This document shows, piece by piece, positions 25,734 through 37,924 of a stretch of 51,502 nucleotides of DNA. A program made the position numbers and the translations under genes. The stretch comes from Thozetella sp. PMI_491 (Eukaryota; Ascomycota; Sordariomycetes; Chaetosphaeriales; Chaetosphaeriaceae): assembly GCA_021432635.1 (NCBI GenBank), contig MU270151.1, forward strand, positions 1 to 51,502, written 5' to 3'. Within the stretch, counting starts at the first letter, position 1; every line of letters starts with the position of its first letter. Below the pieces are notes generated by a model that searched no databases, had not been told where the DNA came from, and saw only the letters and a list, made by a program, of their open reading frames with translations.

Positions 25734-27220
25734 GGTGAAGATAGGTAAATATCAAATCGGCTGCGGCCCGCTCTTGGGACATTGGGTTTCACGAGGCAAG
25801 GCTGTGGAATGCAGCCCATGATGTCGGACACGAGGAGGGGTTCCATCACGTGCCGCATCGCGGCCGGTCTGGCGCCACACTAGAGGCCACGAGTAATCGG
25901 ATAGGTCTCATAGGGGTAGAGCTGCTGTGTGTCAGCAATTTGAGTTCTTTGGGCTACAACTGACACAAGGCACATGAGTCCAGGTCGTCCAAGAATTAAC
26001 AAGGCAAAATGTTATCCATTTGCATTCAATGCGTCCCAGGGCACTACTGTCGGTATCTAGCTAGCAGTGCTCGTGTACCGATTCAGGGTTCGTCGCGTTT
26101 CTTCTTCACCGACGCGAGAGCGAACAATCTCTTGGTCTAAAACCGGCCGCCCTTGGCAGCGAAATAAGACCCGTACGCCTGGGTATGCGCGGGGCTATAC
26201 CGAACCATCTTCTTCCCATTCACTAGCTCTGGCTCGTTATGTGGCTGGACGACATCGTTGTATCGGCGCGATGCTTTCGACTCAAAGACCGATGCGGCTT
26301 TCTTTAGCCACGAGGTGGATTTGGTCCCTTTCGATATCGAGTCTCGCTTCTGATCTGACATAATCGGTTGCTTGGCACAACCGCGTACAAGACGTACGAG
26401 ATGGTCTGATCTTTGGTGGTGGGTTTGCAGGAGCTAGTAGTGCTGACGAGGCTCTGGAAGTAGGGCGTCAACAGATGGCGAACAGCTCCACCATCTTTCG
26501 CTTTTGTCGGGGCGTTTTGACTGTTAAAAAGGGTGGATAGTGAAGGCGGGAGGTGTACAGAGCAGAGCGCCGCAGTTTGCTATAGAGGACATTCCAAGTC
26601 GTGTCACTTCAAGCATTCTGCCTAGGTGAGAGCCTATGTTGCTCCGCCACTTTCCGAAAAGCGATCAAATAGGAGCCACCAGAAGCCAGTACGGGCGAGC
26701 CACTTAGAAATGAAGCGTTCGTCCCAGCCCTAAATAAGCACTTGGCCGCTTTCGAAATATGGTGCGGCCCCCACATCAAACGACAACTCGTCAGCCCTAT
26801 CCCAAATGGCATGACCGATGATGCAGCGAGAGCAACCCGTTAACTTTTCTCCCTGCCTCGGGCTCTTGGTGGCTGCTTCGGCCGCTCGATGTCCCCGAGC
26901 CTTACAGTGAGGAGAAGGGTCGTACCCTAGGTACGAATACAAGGTGCGACACCACAAGTCAATCGTATTGCACTGTTATAGAAAGTCTATTAAAGTCTAT
27001 GTATGGTCTAGAGAAAGAGTGGCGTTAAGGATAAAGGAAAAATGCACGGGCTCTCTGATGGTTCCTACAAGCCCCCTGATATCTAGATACTCCAATGCAC
27101 CCGCCACGAACGCCTCCCCCCTGTCCGTCCGCCAGTCGCCGCTGGAACGTGATTTGCCGTATCGATAGAGGCAAGATACACAGCCATCTTAAGTTTAATA
27201 TGCCTTTTCGTAGTGATGAA
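25734..27220. other. Intergenic region between P450 and exporter
   Basis: 1.5 kb with one small plausible frame (26137-26361, minus, listed separately). Otherwise no gene, repeat or RNA was recognised. Confidence 0.4.
26137..26361 (-). CDS. Possible small protein, 74 aa
   Basis: Open frame with ATG and natural-looking, charged, low-hydrophobicity composition (MSDQKRDSISKGTKSTSWLK at the start, AYGSYFAAKGGRF at the end). No family recognised and no expression signal seen. It could be a real short gene, a first exon, or chance. Confidence 0.3.
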   Translation of the reverse strand: MSDQKRDSISKGTKSTSWLKKAASVFESKASRRYNDVVQPHNEPELVNGKKMVRYSPAHTQAYGSYFAAKGGRF

Positions 27221-29074
27221 TCAAGCCATCATCATAGGTGCCTGACCCGGCTCGTGTGTCGGAAGCTTCTTCATCGGGATGGTAAAGCTGGACAAGAAGG
27301 CAAAACCAGAGAAGGCGACGGCAACAGCGAACGCAGCCTTGAGGCCAACCATGTAAGCCTTGAGGACACCGGGGAGTACATCCGCCGGGAACACATTCTG
27401 TAACTCCGACGCTCCGGTAATGAGCACAAGAGCTGGAGGCACTCCGGGTGCCGAGTCCGGCAGGGCACCAAGGAGTTGGTTCACGAAGGCAGACTGTCCA
27501 GCGGCAGTGCTGAAAGCGCCACCAATCGTCTGGAAGACTGTATTCCGTGCTAGTTAGTCATTTAGTTTCTATAGGGAGAGATTTAGGCACGTACACATGA
27601 TGTTGGCCGTAACAGCGGCAAGGTCCTCCGGAGCGGCGCTGGCTTGGGCAACCGTTACGCCGTGCATGATGGCGAGGGCCATGGAGGAGCCCGTCAGCAA
27701 CTGGAAGCCAACCCACTTTCCAGTCGAGGTGTCGAGGTCAAAGGTGTAGATCAAGCCAATGGCGACGGTGGCAATCATGGAGCCGAACAACATAACTTGC
27801 TGTGCGCGACCCGTCTTCATCACGATCGCTCCGCCAACCACGGCCAGCACCGAGGCCGAGAGCACGAGCGGCAGGTTGTTAACGCCAGACTTGATGGGAC
27901 TCGCGCCCAGAATGCTCTGGAAGTAGATGGGAAGGTAGAACAAGAGGACAATGTAGCTTCCCATGAAGAAGAACTGATAGAGCGACGCGCTCCACAGCGA
28001 ACGCTCCTTGTACAGCCGCGGCACCATGGTGGCGTACTCGCCCAGGTACAGCTCCCACGCCACCAGGACAAGCGCCAGGACTCCGAAGCCGACCAGGAGG
28101 CCGATCACAATGCTGCTGTCCCACGGGTGGGTGCTTCCCGCATACTGCAGGGCGAGGATGAAGCTCGTGATGCTGCCCATGGTCAGGACGAAGCCGACCG
28201 GATCCATGTGCTTCATCGTCTCCAGCCACGAGACCTGCGGAGGCGCTGCAGCTGCTGGGAGGTGGAAGAAGAAGAACAGCACGATGACCGCAACGCCACC
28301 GATGGGGAGGTTGATGTAGAAGCACCAGCGCCAGCTAACGCGGTCGGTAAATGCACCACCCAGCAGAGGACCGAGGACGGCAGCGATGCAGTAGGTCATG
28401 CCGACGATGCCCATCATCATCGGCCGCTTCGCCGGCGGCACGGTGAGGGAGATGATGCTCGTGCCGCCCACAGACAGACCGGCGCCGCCAAGGCCGGCGA
28501 TGGCGCGGCCGACAACCAGCGTCTTGGAGTTGGGTGCGACGCCGCAGATCAGGCTACCAACCTCGAAGATGAGCATTGAGATTAGGAAGGTCCACTTGAG
28601 GTTGAAGAAGGTGTAGACCTTGCCGGCGGTGGTCTGCGAGGCGCCAAACGTCATGAAGTAGGCAGCAGCGTACCAAGATACATCGCTCAGGCCGTGGAAC
28701 TCGTCCGTGATCTTGGGGATGGCAGTGCCGACAATGGTCTAGACGCCACGAGAGTTAGACGCCTTCTTGGGACAGGCTACTCCACCCCGCATGGTTAGAA
28801 TACGCACCTGGTCTAGCGCAATCAGGAAGACGGCGATAAGGCATGCGCTGGAAAGCAGCACCAAGGTCAGGCCGTGCGGATACTGGTCTTCGGTCGTCTC
28901 CTGCGCAGCCGGCTTTTCCAGCTGGGTGCCGTCGCTGTCGCCATTATTCACTTCGGTCAGGTCGGTCGGGCTCGGCGTCGAAGGCTTCGACTCCTCGGTA
29001 TCTGTAACCCCGGGCTTCTCCTCCCTGGTCTCTGGCGTCGGAGCTCTCGACTCCTCGGTCTCTGGGACACCCAT
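27221..29074 (-). CDS. MFS exporter, DHA2 drug:H+ antiporter type
   Basis: Multidrug or metabolite efflux pump of the plasma membrane. Three minus-strand exons (29074-28808, 28738-27595, 27537-27221) give about 575 aa. The 69- and 57-nt introns are GT-AG and in phase, and remove the interruptions after IALDQ and after TANIM. The first 70 residues are polar, with a repeated TEES..TP pattern, and probably face the cytosol. About 14 membrane segments follow. Typical DHA2 features are IALDQTIVGTALP-like segment 1 (here TIVGTAIPKIT), SDVSWYAAAYFMT, GRAIAGLGGAGLSVG and the antiporter motif C region AAVLGPLLGGAFTD followed by WRWCFYINLPIGG. It lies next to the P450, like export genes in fungal toxin or metabolite loci; the exported compound is unknown. 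Confidence 0.92.
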
Positions 29075-31901
29075 GACAGTCTCGTTTTGCTCGGCACAGC
29101 AGGTTGCACTGCACTGATAAGGACGGTGTAATGGGCGGGTGTTATACGCGGATGAGGCGACGGACAGGCCTTGCTGAGAACACTAGAGAAGCAAGCACCT
29201 GAGAACCCCTCGATCCGAGGACAGACGCGAATAATAAAAGAAAAAAAAAGACAGAATGCGAGCAGGGGTCGGGCCGGGGAGGGTGTGGGGGGCTACGGAG
29301 TCGCGGTCTGAATCCCGTCACATCGGAGATGGCACCACTCCGGATAGCGCTGATGCTCAGCTAGGACATGTATGGGCCTGATTACTGTACGCAGTCAGGT
29401 CCCCCATCTCGCCGGGTCCGCGGGCTGAAGAACCTAAAGTTCCCGGGTCGACGGAGTAGGCAGTCCTACCAAGCGGCTGGCCCTGCACAGTATGCACCCG
29501 GGTGTGAGCATGTATGTACGTTCGTACACATGCGCATCGGACCCTCGGTGCGAACCGAAAGGTCGGGCTCTGGTGCATGCAGGGGGGGTCCTCTACATGG
29601 AAATGGGCATTTTTTCGCGAGAACTAAAAGTTCCTGGTCTGTGCACACACTACCTAGCGGAGCAGAGACTTGCAGCTTATCAATGTAATCGGAACTAAAG
29701 TAGGAGACGGCCGGCCCTGGCTGGACTTTTCGCTAGCCGTCCCCATAGATGAGCGTCATTCTGCCGGGACGTGGTGCAGAGGGGTGATGTTCGGGCTGCT
29801 CCCCAGCGCCGGATGCGCCTTGTCGGCTCAAATATTCGGCCAACGGACTGGGAATCCGCTCGTCGGATGTGGGCCTTCCTATCGGGCCTGGCCTCGCTAC
29901 GATTGGTCGTGTCGTATAAGCCCCCTCGTCGCGGCCGCTTCCTATCGGCCACCAAAGGAAATCAGTTGTCCCGCACGCCGGGCACGCCAAGACTAAGAGG
30001 CGCAAAGAACAAGGCCACGTGCATATGCCCGGTATGCCCGGTATGCCCGATATACGTGTTGCACCGCCGTCCGCGGACCTCCATGGATTGTGCGGAGGGA
30101 CGGAGGCGGAAAAATATTTGAAACTGGAAAGCAGATTGTTTGCTATTATTATCATTGGCGGCCGGATTCCGATCTGCTCGGGGTTGCACCCAGATACTGT
30201 GTTACATCCATCACGCCCAGCGGTGCCTTCACATCGTATTCCCTTCGTGGTATGCGACATTTCTTACAGTAGCATGACAGCCTAGTGGCAGGGTGCTCTC
30301 TTACATGCAGCAGAGTCTGACCTTGAGCCTCACTCCCGTGGTCACCTGCAGTGCTAGAATGCTTCGAGTGTCTGCCTACGAATCGGCGTCGTTGCGACTG
30401 TTGCTTTTTAGGTCGTAACGGCTTGGCTGTCAGAGATTGTGACGTGACGAGCGACCGAAATTTTTGTCTAGGGCCCCTCTCCTGCCAAGTGCTACGAGCT
30501 ACGAGCTACGAGCACACGGGCTCAATTGGCTCGCTCGGTTGGCTGACCAAAGATTATAGCAAGCGGGCACAGACGAAACGAGGCAATTTGCGGGGCCCTG
30601 AGCCCACTGCGAGGCAGTTTTGACAAGGCCCTACGCTCCTTTGACAGAATGCTACAAAAAGCCAAATGGGGATGCTGTTTCGTGAGGTACGCAGGGGTCC
30701 TTGTGGATCGTCAGTTTGGCTCCACGGGCTAGGCCCACCGTTATTACATGCTAGGTCCGGGGCGTGGATCCAACACAAACAATCCAGCGTGGACTCCGGA
30801 CAACAGCCGTTGTATTCCGTAGCATGGCCAACAACAAATTGCCAGAGGGCCAACCAAACCGTTCTCGTAGAGGCCAAAAACCGTGTGAGCCCTACGGATA
30901 TTCAGGACAGGCCAGGGGGTTCTGTGCGGTATAAATGCCCATCAGACTGTTGCTGGCCTCACTAAGCCAGGCCAGCTCTGTTGTGGTGTTACAGATGTAT
31001 GGAAGGCCGGTTGCCTTGATTTGGCGAGCATACGGTTTGGTCCAATTCGGCCAACATAGAGCCAGCTTGCAGCGCTCCGAATCGGGTATATTTGCGGTGC
31101 TACTTAGATGGCTAACCTGTATAATGGACGAATGGCCCGGGTACGCGCAATTCTAACACCCAGTCCCGAACCGGCCTTTCCTTGCCTGGTTAGATACGGA
31201 CCCTCGGACTGAACATATTCTCCGCTTATTCACCTGGGAGTGGCTCGTCCGTCTTGAGCCTGGCTCACCCGTGCATGGAGAGGGCCGGGGGGCTTTCCGC
31301 CGACCTTGTGTTCTTCTTCCACTCCTTCTCGGACTCTGCGGAAACTACCCTATTCCGGTACTGTTAATCCCCTCTTACGGGGAGCTCTGATGCCCAGTCG
31401 CTACAGCGCTTCTCCTCAGCCGCGGGTGCATGTCAAAAAGAACCCGACGAGCCTATCAAGGAACCTGGTTGCCGGACACCCTTAACTCCACATTCCGTAA
31501 TACAGAGGTTGATATCCTCTGCTGACCTCTATATGAGCCGCATGTGCCCCTGGTGAATATATGATGCGTGTGATAACCTGTTGATGGGGATTGTCATTTG
31601 CGATTTATCCAGCGGGATTAATCGACCAGTCCGCACCTCGACTTTGGGTAATTATTTGGAACGATATAGATCGGCCCCCATTTTTATTGGCCGTGTAAAT
31701 GAACCATCTCCTCTTGCATCTCTTATTTAGCTGCCGTGAACCGAGTTGACTGTCAAAACCCAGCACAATGGATGAAGCCGGCGAACCGGACGTGGGGTAT
31801 ATATACCTCGTAGGTCCCTTGGCATTCAATTTCGCCGGAAATATTGAGCTGGTACTCATGTCCCAATCTCCGTTCGGATCGGACTGAGTTGCTGCTGCAA
31901 G
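29075..31901. other. 2.8-kb intergenic region with short tandem repeats
   Basis: No supportable gene. Two very short tandem repeats are present: three copies of ATGCCCGGT-like units near 30026-30055 and three of TACGAGC near 30491-30512. A purine run sits at 29235-29252. The rest holds only short overlapping frames. Confidence 0.4.
31798..31806 (+). promoter_or_regulatory. TATA box of the tyrosinase gene
   Basis: TATATATAC lies about 100 nt before the tyrosinase ATG at 31902. Confidence 0.5.
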
Positions 31902-33450
31902 ATGTGGACGCTTTGGAGCGCTCTCTTGCTGCCCTCTCTGCTTGCCGGAGTCGGAGCCGTAGAGGTAGAAGGCCCTGCGAGCGGCTACACACCAAAGTTC
32001 AAAGTGTAAGCTCTCTCTCTACCATAACTTCCTCCACGAGCAGCCTAACAAAAACCATTTCCAGGGTTCGCAATGGAAACTACCCACTTGATGTCGTCGA
32101 CAAGCTAGCCGAGGCCACCCTGCCGAAGGTCGACGCGTGGATGGCCAAGAAGATCGCCGCGGGCAAGAACAACAACTGCACGCTGGAGACTGCGGCAGTA
32201 AGGAGAGAATGGTAATTCCGCCTGCCTTCGGACTGGGAATATCCTGACTAAGCGACTTGAATCCGCAGGAGCGATCTCACCGTTGAGCAGCGGGTGGAAT
32301 ACACCACTGCCGTGAAGTGTCTGATGAACCTGCCCGCGAAGGCAGACAAAACCAGGTTCCCGGGAGCTATGAGCCGCTTCGATGACTTCGTTGCATACCA
32401 CATGACTCATGCCATGCAACTTCATGATAATTATCATCTATTTGGGGCGCACAAATACTTCCTATGGCTGTATGAGCAGGCGCTTCGAAACGAGTGTAAC
32501 TATACGGGATATCAGCCTGTATGTCGAACCCTCCTGACTAATCAAAACAGACCGGTATTAACTCTAAAACAGTATGAAAACTACGATCGGTATGCTCAGG
32601 ATCCAATCCACTCGCCGTTGTGGAATGGCAATGCGTCCAGCCTCGGGGGTAATGGTGAGCCAGACCCCAAGTACAAGGGCGTCCCACAAGCCGGCCGCAA
32701 CCCAAACATCATTAAGACGGGTGGTGGCGGGGGCTGCGTCACCTCGGGCCCGTTTTCAGAGTCAGTTCCCTCTTTCGCCAAAGCTGCGCGCAGTTAACTA
32801 ATACGGCTACAGCATGGTTGTCAGCCTAGGCCCTACCTCCATGTCGACGGTCAGCGGCTTGAACATCACCAAGAACCCAAGGACCGACGGCACTGGCGCC
32901 AACCCGCGCTGCCTGCGCCGCGACATTAACCGCAACGCCGCAATGGGCGCCACGGCCGACCGCGCCTTCAGCCTAATCAACAACAACAAGAACATCGATG
33001 GCTTCTACAACCAGCTACTAGGGTCGCCACCGCCCAAGAACGACTCGTACCCGTGGGGCGTGAGTGCTGCATCTTCCCTCGGCCATGTGGATGCATTTGG
33101 GTGGGTGACCGCTAACCGAATGACTTCAGATTCACACTGCCGGCCACTATATCCACGCTGTCGATCCGGGCGGTGACCCCAACACGTCCCCCGGCGATCC
33201 CGGCTTCTACTTTCACCACGGCGCCCTGGACCGGTTGTGGTGGGTCTGGCAGATGCAGGACCCCGACGCTCGCCTCAATGCGATCCCTGGTGTCTCGGAG
33301 ATGAACATGCCAGGAATGAACCATAAGCGGGTGACAGACCCTTCGACAATTATTGTTGATATGGAATGGCTTGGTCCTCCCATAAAGCTGATGGAGACTC
33401 ACGACCCTCTCGGCGGGAACGGCGGCGCTTTCTGTTATGTATATGTTTAG
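31902..33450 (+). CDS. Secreted tyrosinase-domain copper oxidase
   Basis: Type-3 copper enzyme that would oxidise phenols to quinones. Six exons (31902-32005, 32065-32211, 32269-32518, 32573-32760, 32813-33059, 33130-33450) give about 418 aa. Five GT-AG introns of 52-70 nt are in phase; the fourth uses a GTCAGT donor. A signal peptide (LWSALLLPSLLAGVGA) precedes the mature chain. The family opening CTLETAAVRREW is present. CuA histidines are about H128, H136 and H145, the last in GAHKYFLWLYEQAL. CuB histidines are H314 and H318 (IHTAGH) and H341 (FYFHHGALDRLWW). The usual WHR around the third CuA His is AHK here, a notable change, and YWDW-type sequence is YENY. The short form without a long C-terminal tail fits secreted fungal tyrosinases or catechol-oxidase-like proteins. 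It may act in pigment or metabolite modification. Confidence 0.9.
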
Positions 33451-33693
33451 TATCTATTCTACCTCGCGCGCCGCTTGTTGTCAAAGCTAGAAGAAATTTC
33501 CAGGACTCTTCGTCAAATAAAGCACTTGCTTCTGTTGGCCTCAGTTTCGAGCTCTAATATTGCACTTAGTATGACTGTAGTGGGCAATATATAGCAGCTA
33601 AGGCATGTGCCGTCAAGGATGTCTGCATCTTTACCCTGGCGGTTAGAGACTAAGAGAAACGAATATCACTATCTGCTTCCGTAGGTACCAGCT

Positions 33694-35853
33694 TTAGACA
33701 ATTTCCACCTCCTGCTCCGGCAGGTCTTGAAACATGCCCAAAGCCGCTTCTTCAGTCTTTACCAGAAGACTCCATTTGCCGCACCGAACATAGCGTCCAT
33801 CGTCCCGCCGCGCCAGAGCTATCCCGCCAGGCGCATACCCAAAAGAACCCGATGGGGGTATACGGACTAGAAAGCACAGAACCTCGTCTCTAATATCCTC
33901 GGCAGTGTCAAACAAGACTCTCCACTCGTGTCTGTACTCGGATGGTGAGCAATCAGCCGAATCTGCCAAACAAGCACCTCCTTCTGGATCAACCAGGCTC
34001 TTGAGCTGAATCAGCTGTTTGATGCCGGCAGGTGGTAGTACCGTGCGATCGAGCTTCCCAAGAACCAATTTACCCCTGAGCGCGATAATTCCAGCGACGC
34101 TTTCTCCTGTGTTGCCCGCGACATGACGCGTCATTTCGACTCTTAGGAGCTCGCAATGAAGCCCATCAATAGTAGGCACTGTGTCGGAGAAGTTCACGCG
34201 TCCATCTATGGAAGCCCAGCTCCAAGATGGCGCCCGGCAAGCCGCAGGCCGAATGCCGGTTCCAGCGGTATTCCACAACAGTCCGCACGGGAGCATTGCT
34301 TTCCACATCCCGGCATAGTATCCCGTTTCATCGAAACCCCTCTGGTGCAACAGAGTCTTCATTTCTTCCGCTTGGCCTGCCAGTGCGAGGAGTTTGTCGT
34401 TCAGTGTCGACTCCGTGCATCCCGAATACATGTTCAAGATGGCAAACCAGTCCGAGAAGATCTGATGGACGGGATCATCCCGCTCCCTGCAGTTATAAGC
34501 ATTCAGGAGCGCCTTCCACGGCTTGCTGCTTTTCGGCTGCTTCTCGCCGATCTCCGTCTCCTCCAGTTCGAAGATGCCTGCTCTTATCCCCATGGGTTCG
34601 AACACGCCGCACGGGTGGATCTCAGCGCAGGTCGCGCCGTAGCACTCCCAGAACACCATCTTGCTCCCAAAGTGTGCTACACGGGGCGCAAGGAGGCGCT
34701 CCTGAACGGCACGGGCGCTCTTGACGAGTGGTTCGTTCGAAAACGCCCCTCCCCACGTGCGAACCTCTAGCGATGAGAGATAGGGAGCCGTGGTGCCGGC
34801 AGCATCGACAGGGAAGTCAAATACGGTAGGTGCTACAAGGCTTGGGTCTCGCGAGGAGAAGAGCCCCGAGGACGAAGATGAGGCGCCTGTAGCGGCGATG
34901 CTTAGAAAGCTGTTGCGGAAGACCTCACGTGTCCTGATGGCCTCGGCGCGCTGGTCTGAGGGGTCGTCCTGGAGAATGCAGAGACGATCGATCCAGAGGT
35001 GATTGAGGCCCAGCCGAGCGACTACAGTGAAAGCATCGGAGAAGGTTAAGGGGAGGATGGACACTGGCTGACTGCTAGAGAGTCGCGCCAAGGTAGACGT
35101 GGCGAGCCGTAGCCCATCGTTCTCTGGGCTGCAGAAATGACTGAGGGTGACGTAGCGGGTTCCAGGCTCAACCTCGGTGTTAGAAACCATGCGGAAGGTA
35201 GGCTCTGCCCCGTTCGTAGTATCCAGGCGGAGAAGGCGGGTAGGGATGAAGGTTGCGGAAGCCCTTTCGTTGCAGCGATCGTGAGTCTGAAGGCACGTAT
35301 TCAGCCAGCTGTGGACAATTGCCCAGGTGGCATCATCTCCAGTCGATGGGCTGATGTGGAGGTTCAAGTTCTTATTCTCACCTAATGGTCTTAGCTTAAG
35401 AGTCGAAATCGAAGTTGTAGAAATGCCAATTCAATAAAACCACAACTTACCAAAATGAGGGCTTAACGCGAACCCCCCTTGGCTGTCGTTCACGTAAAGA
35501 TACATGAAGGGGCATTCCTGAAAGCCGATAGAGAACAGAGAGTAGTAGCCTAGTGCAGTGATCTTGGGGTCGGGCTCCTCGTCGTCGGATAAAGGCCTAA
35601 AAGCACCGCACATGACGCAGCCGTCACGGAGGGACTGCTCGAAGGACTCCTTTGTGGTGTGGTGTCCGAACATGTAGTGCTCCGGGCGACGGAACTCAGG
35701 GTCATAGGGTTCAACGCTTGTGTAGGTATTTACAGTGACAAATACACTCTCCGGCATCTTCTCCAACTCGAAGTCGTCGCGAAGGCACACCCGCTTCGTC
35801 TTGGAGGGGTCCCAGATGCCCTGGAGACCCTCGCGGCAGACTTTGCAAAGCAT
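33694..35853 (-). CDS. HET-domain protein (heterokaryon-incompatibility type)
   Basis: Two minus-strand exons (35853-35451 and 35381-33694, 69-nt intron) give about 696 aa. The N-terminal region has CxxC pairs (MLCKVCREG, GCVMCGAF). The HET domain is at about residues 205-300, with YVTLSHF (211-217), LPLTFSDAF, LWIDRLCILQD (263-273) and RNSFLSIAAT (290-299). The canonical LSHCWG is altered to LSHFCS, while other blocks are well kept. HET proteins trigger cell death in non-self recognition between fused hyphae; many copies in a genome have no known partner. A TATA box sits upstream at about 36009-36016. The C-terminal half is not recognised. Confidence 0.85.
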
Positions 35854-36008
35854 GGCAAGAGTGTTCTGAGTTGCAGAAGATAGCTTAAAGGGGTAGAAGT
35901 GTCGGTGTCGTCTGGCCCAAGCGGTATGGGGACTGGGATTGGTCTGAATGGCAGGGGATGGTGAAAGAAAGGTGAAAAATCAACCTCCCTCTCTGGGTTT
36001 GCCGCCTC

Positions 36009-36016
36009 TATTTATA
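36009..36016 (-). promoter_or_regulatory. TATA box of the first HET gene
   Basis: Reads TATAAATA on the minus strand, about 155 nt before the ATG at 35853. Confidence 0.4.
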
Positions 36017-37532
36017 CATGTTGAGCTGAACGAAGCTTCCGCTGTGCTTTGACGTCGGAGGCCTAGAAACGAGTTGCTCAAGGCTGCTCGGTGGGGAAAT
36101 GTGCGGTGCTCAACGACGTAGATGGCCGGTACGTTTCTTGACAACAGTAGGTGGCACGCGTCTGCAATGGGCTGGATTTGGCAAAGCGGGACAGGATGTA
36201 CACACCCTCCGGCTGTGCCCCTCTATCTACGAGAACCTATTGGTTGAGGTGTAGTGACATCCTTGCCAAGCAGTTTGGCACAAGAAGAAGGAAGGGGGGG
36301 TGGAGTACATACAAAAGGACCTGGTGGGAGGAGGGGTGTAACCATCAAGTGGATGCTCCATTGGGGGGCTCCTATTCGCTTGCGACCGGGGAGGTTACAC
36401 TTTCGCTAACCAATATCCATGGAAAAAATGTGTCGTGGTCGGGGCTGCCGATTCTTGATTGCTCAGATTATGTGGAGCGGCCCACTATTTCTATTTAACC
36501 TGATTTGCTGACCTAGCGCAACCTTGTTCCTGTTTCGGCAAGCCTATGTAACTATTCAACTGCGGCCCATGTACCTGTTCAAAGATAAATACTTCGGCCC
36601 CTTCCCTCTGCTCTGGCATTTCCTCGTCTTTCTCCTTCTTCCTCCCATTTTCAAGCACGTCACGCCGTCCAATCATCATTCTTCGCCACTTCTTCCCGGT
36701 TCGTTCTTCCTCCCTCCCTCCCACCCTCGCTCGCTCCCACCCTCGCTCGCTCCCCCACCAACACTCAGCCACCTCCGTCCGCCCGAGTCGATCCCTTCGT
36801 CCCCGTTCCTCCTTTCATTCCCAGGAGCCTCTGCTTCCCAGCTCTAACCCTAATGCCGCTTCCATTACGCTGCTGGGTGCCTGAATTTCCAATTTCCACG
36901 TTCGTTATATCTTCGTCGGTATATCAAGGCCAGCGCCATAACCCATTTGCTTTTTCATGGCCTGTCCGAGACACTCTTCTCGACCAAGGCTCTAGAATGC
37001 TCAGCGCATGACGAGGCTGCCTGGCAATCACTGAGACGGCCCGATTACAATATCACCTTCCTGATTCTTCGCCAGCTGAAGCGGTTAACCCAGTGTGCGG
37101 CCTGTTTTTGAAATAGACCATGTGGGCAAACCTTCGTTTCTGATAGGCAGGGCTCGCGGTCGCCGAGCAGGTGACCCTACTTTACCGCTGCAGCTATCTA
37201 TCACATGCCGAGATACAAGGATCTTACAGATCAGCCGGCGTCGCTCCTGGCGAGTAGAGCCTGCACTTCCACGGGCATGCGCCACCCTGCCTGTAACCGC
37301 CCTGCCGCAGATCTGAGGACCATGCATCATGGATGCGCCAGTCAGGCGTTCGCTCGGCCGGATAGATGGTCGAACCAACAGGGAGACTGAACGCACGGCC
37401 GCAGCCGCTGATGGGACGGAGCGAAAGCCTGTTGAGATAGGCTGGCGGGATCAGGTTGTCAAGCAGAGGGGTTGAAGCAAGCTATCTCGGCGCTCCAAAG
37501 CACCGAAATACCATTTCGGCCCAATTACACGA

Positions 37533-37745
37533 GATGCAGTGATGGCTGCTCCGACATTCTTGAGGTGGCGGGCGAATCGGACGTCTCCCTGGGTTCGACA
37601 AGGAGAGCCGGCAGCCGACAGACGGGAAGGAGCTTAAACGAGACAAAGGTAGGACGACTACGATATCCTTCGTGGTGACAGGCGAATCGGGCATCTTTCC
37701 GGGCTCAACAAGGGGGGTCTACAGCCAACGGACGGGAAGGAACTC
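37533..37745. repeat. Imperfect tandem duplication, unit about 111 nt
   Basis: The segment from about 37570 (GCGAATCGGACGTCTCC...) recurs from 37681 (GCGAATCGGGCATCTTTCC...), both ending in ACGGGAAGGA. The upstream halves (GACATTCTTGAGGTGG versus GATATCCTTCGTGGTG) also match. Many differences are transitions. It lies in the upstream region of the Ulp1-like gene. Confidence 0.6.
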
Positions 37746-37810
37746 AGCAAGTGCACGATAACCAGGCAGGCCCTCGGGCAATTCATTATTCCTCCTAGCC
37801 GCAGCGAGAG

Positions 37811-37820
37811 AGTATATAAG
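37811..37820 (+). promoter_or_regulatory. TATA box of the Ulp1-like gene
   Basis: AGTATATAAG lies about 105 nt before the ATG at 37925. Confidence 0.5.
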
Positions 37821-37924
37821 GTCGTCCTCCTCGCTCGACATTCGGAAGAGAAATTTTCTCCCGGCATCTCCTCTTAGCACCGTTCTCCCATTCCACACAC
37901 GACTTTGATCACTATCGATATACA

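Larger units (their letters stand above)
35854..37924. other. 2-kb region between divergent HET and Ulp1-like genes
   Basis: It holds a TATA box for each neighbouring gene, a pyrimidine-rich tract with CTCGCTCGCTCCCAC units at about 36700-36765, and an imperfect tandem duplication at 37533-37745. A 75-codon frame without ATG near 36857-37108 is not supported as a gene. Confidence 0.45.

Noticed and set aside
27644..28579. 311-codon open frame opposite the DHA2 exporter
   Set aside because: Antisense shadow of a clearly coding exon; its charged His/Asp/Arg-rich composition is typical of such shadows.
30026..30512. Short tandem repeats considered as a CRISPR-like or minisatellite array
   Set aside because: Only three copies of 7-9 bp units each, without spacers.
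36857..37108. 75-codon open frame without ATG upstream of the Ulp1-like gene
   Set aside because: No start codon, no family motif and no exon partner found.
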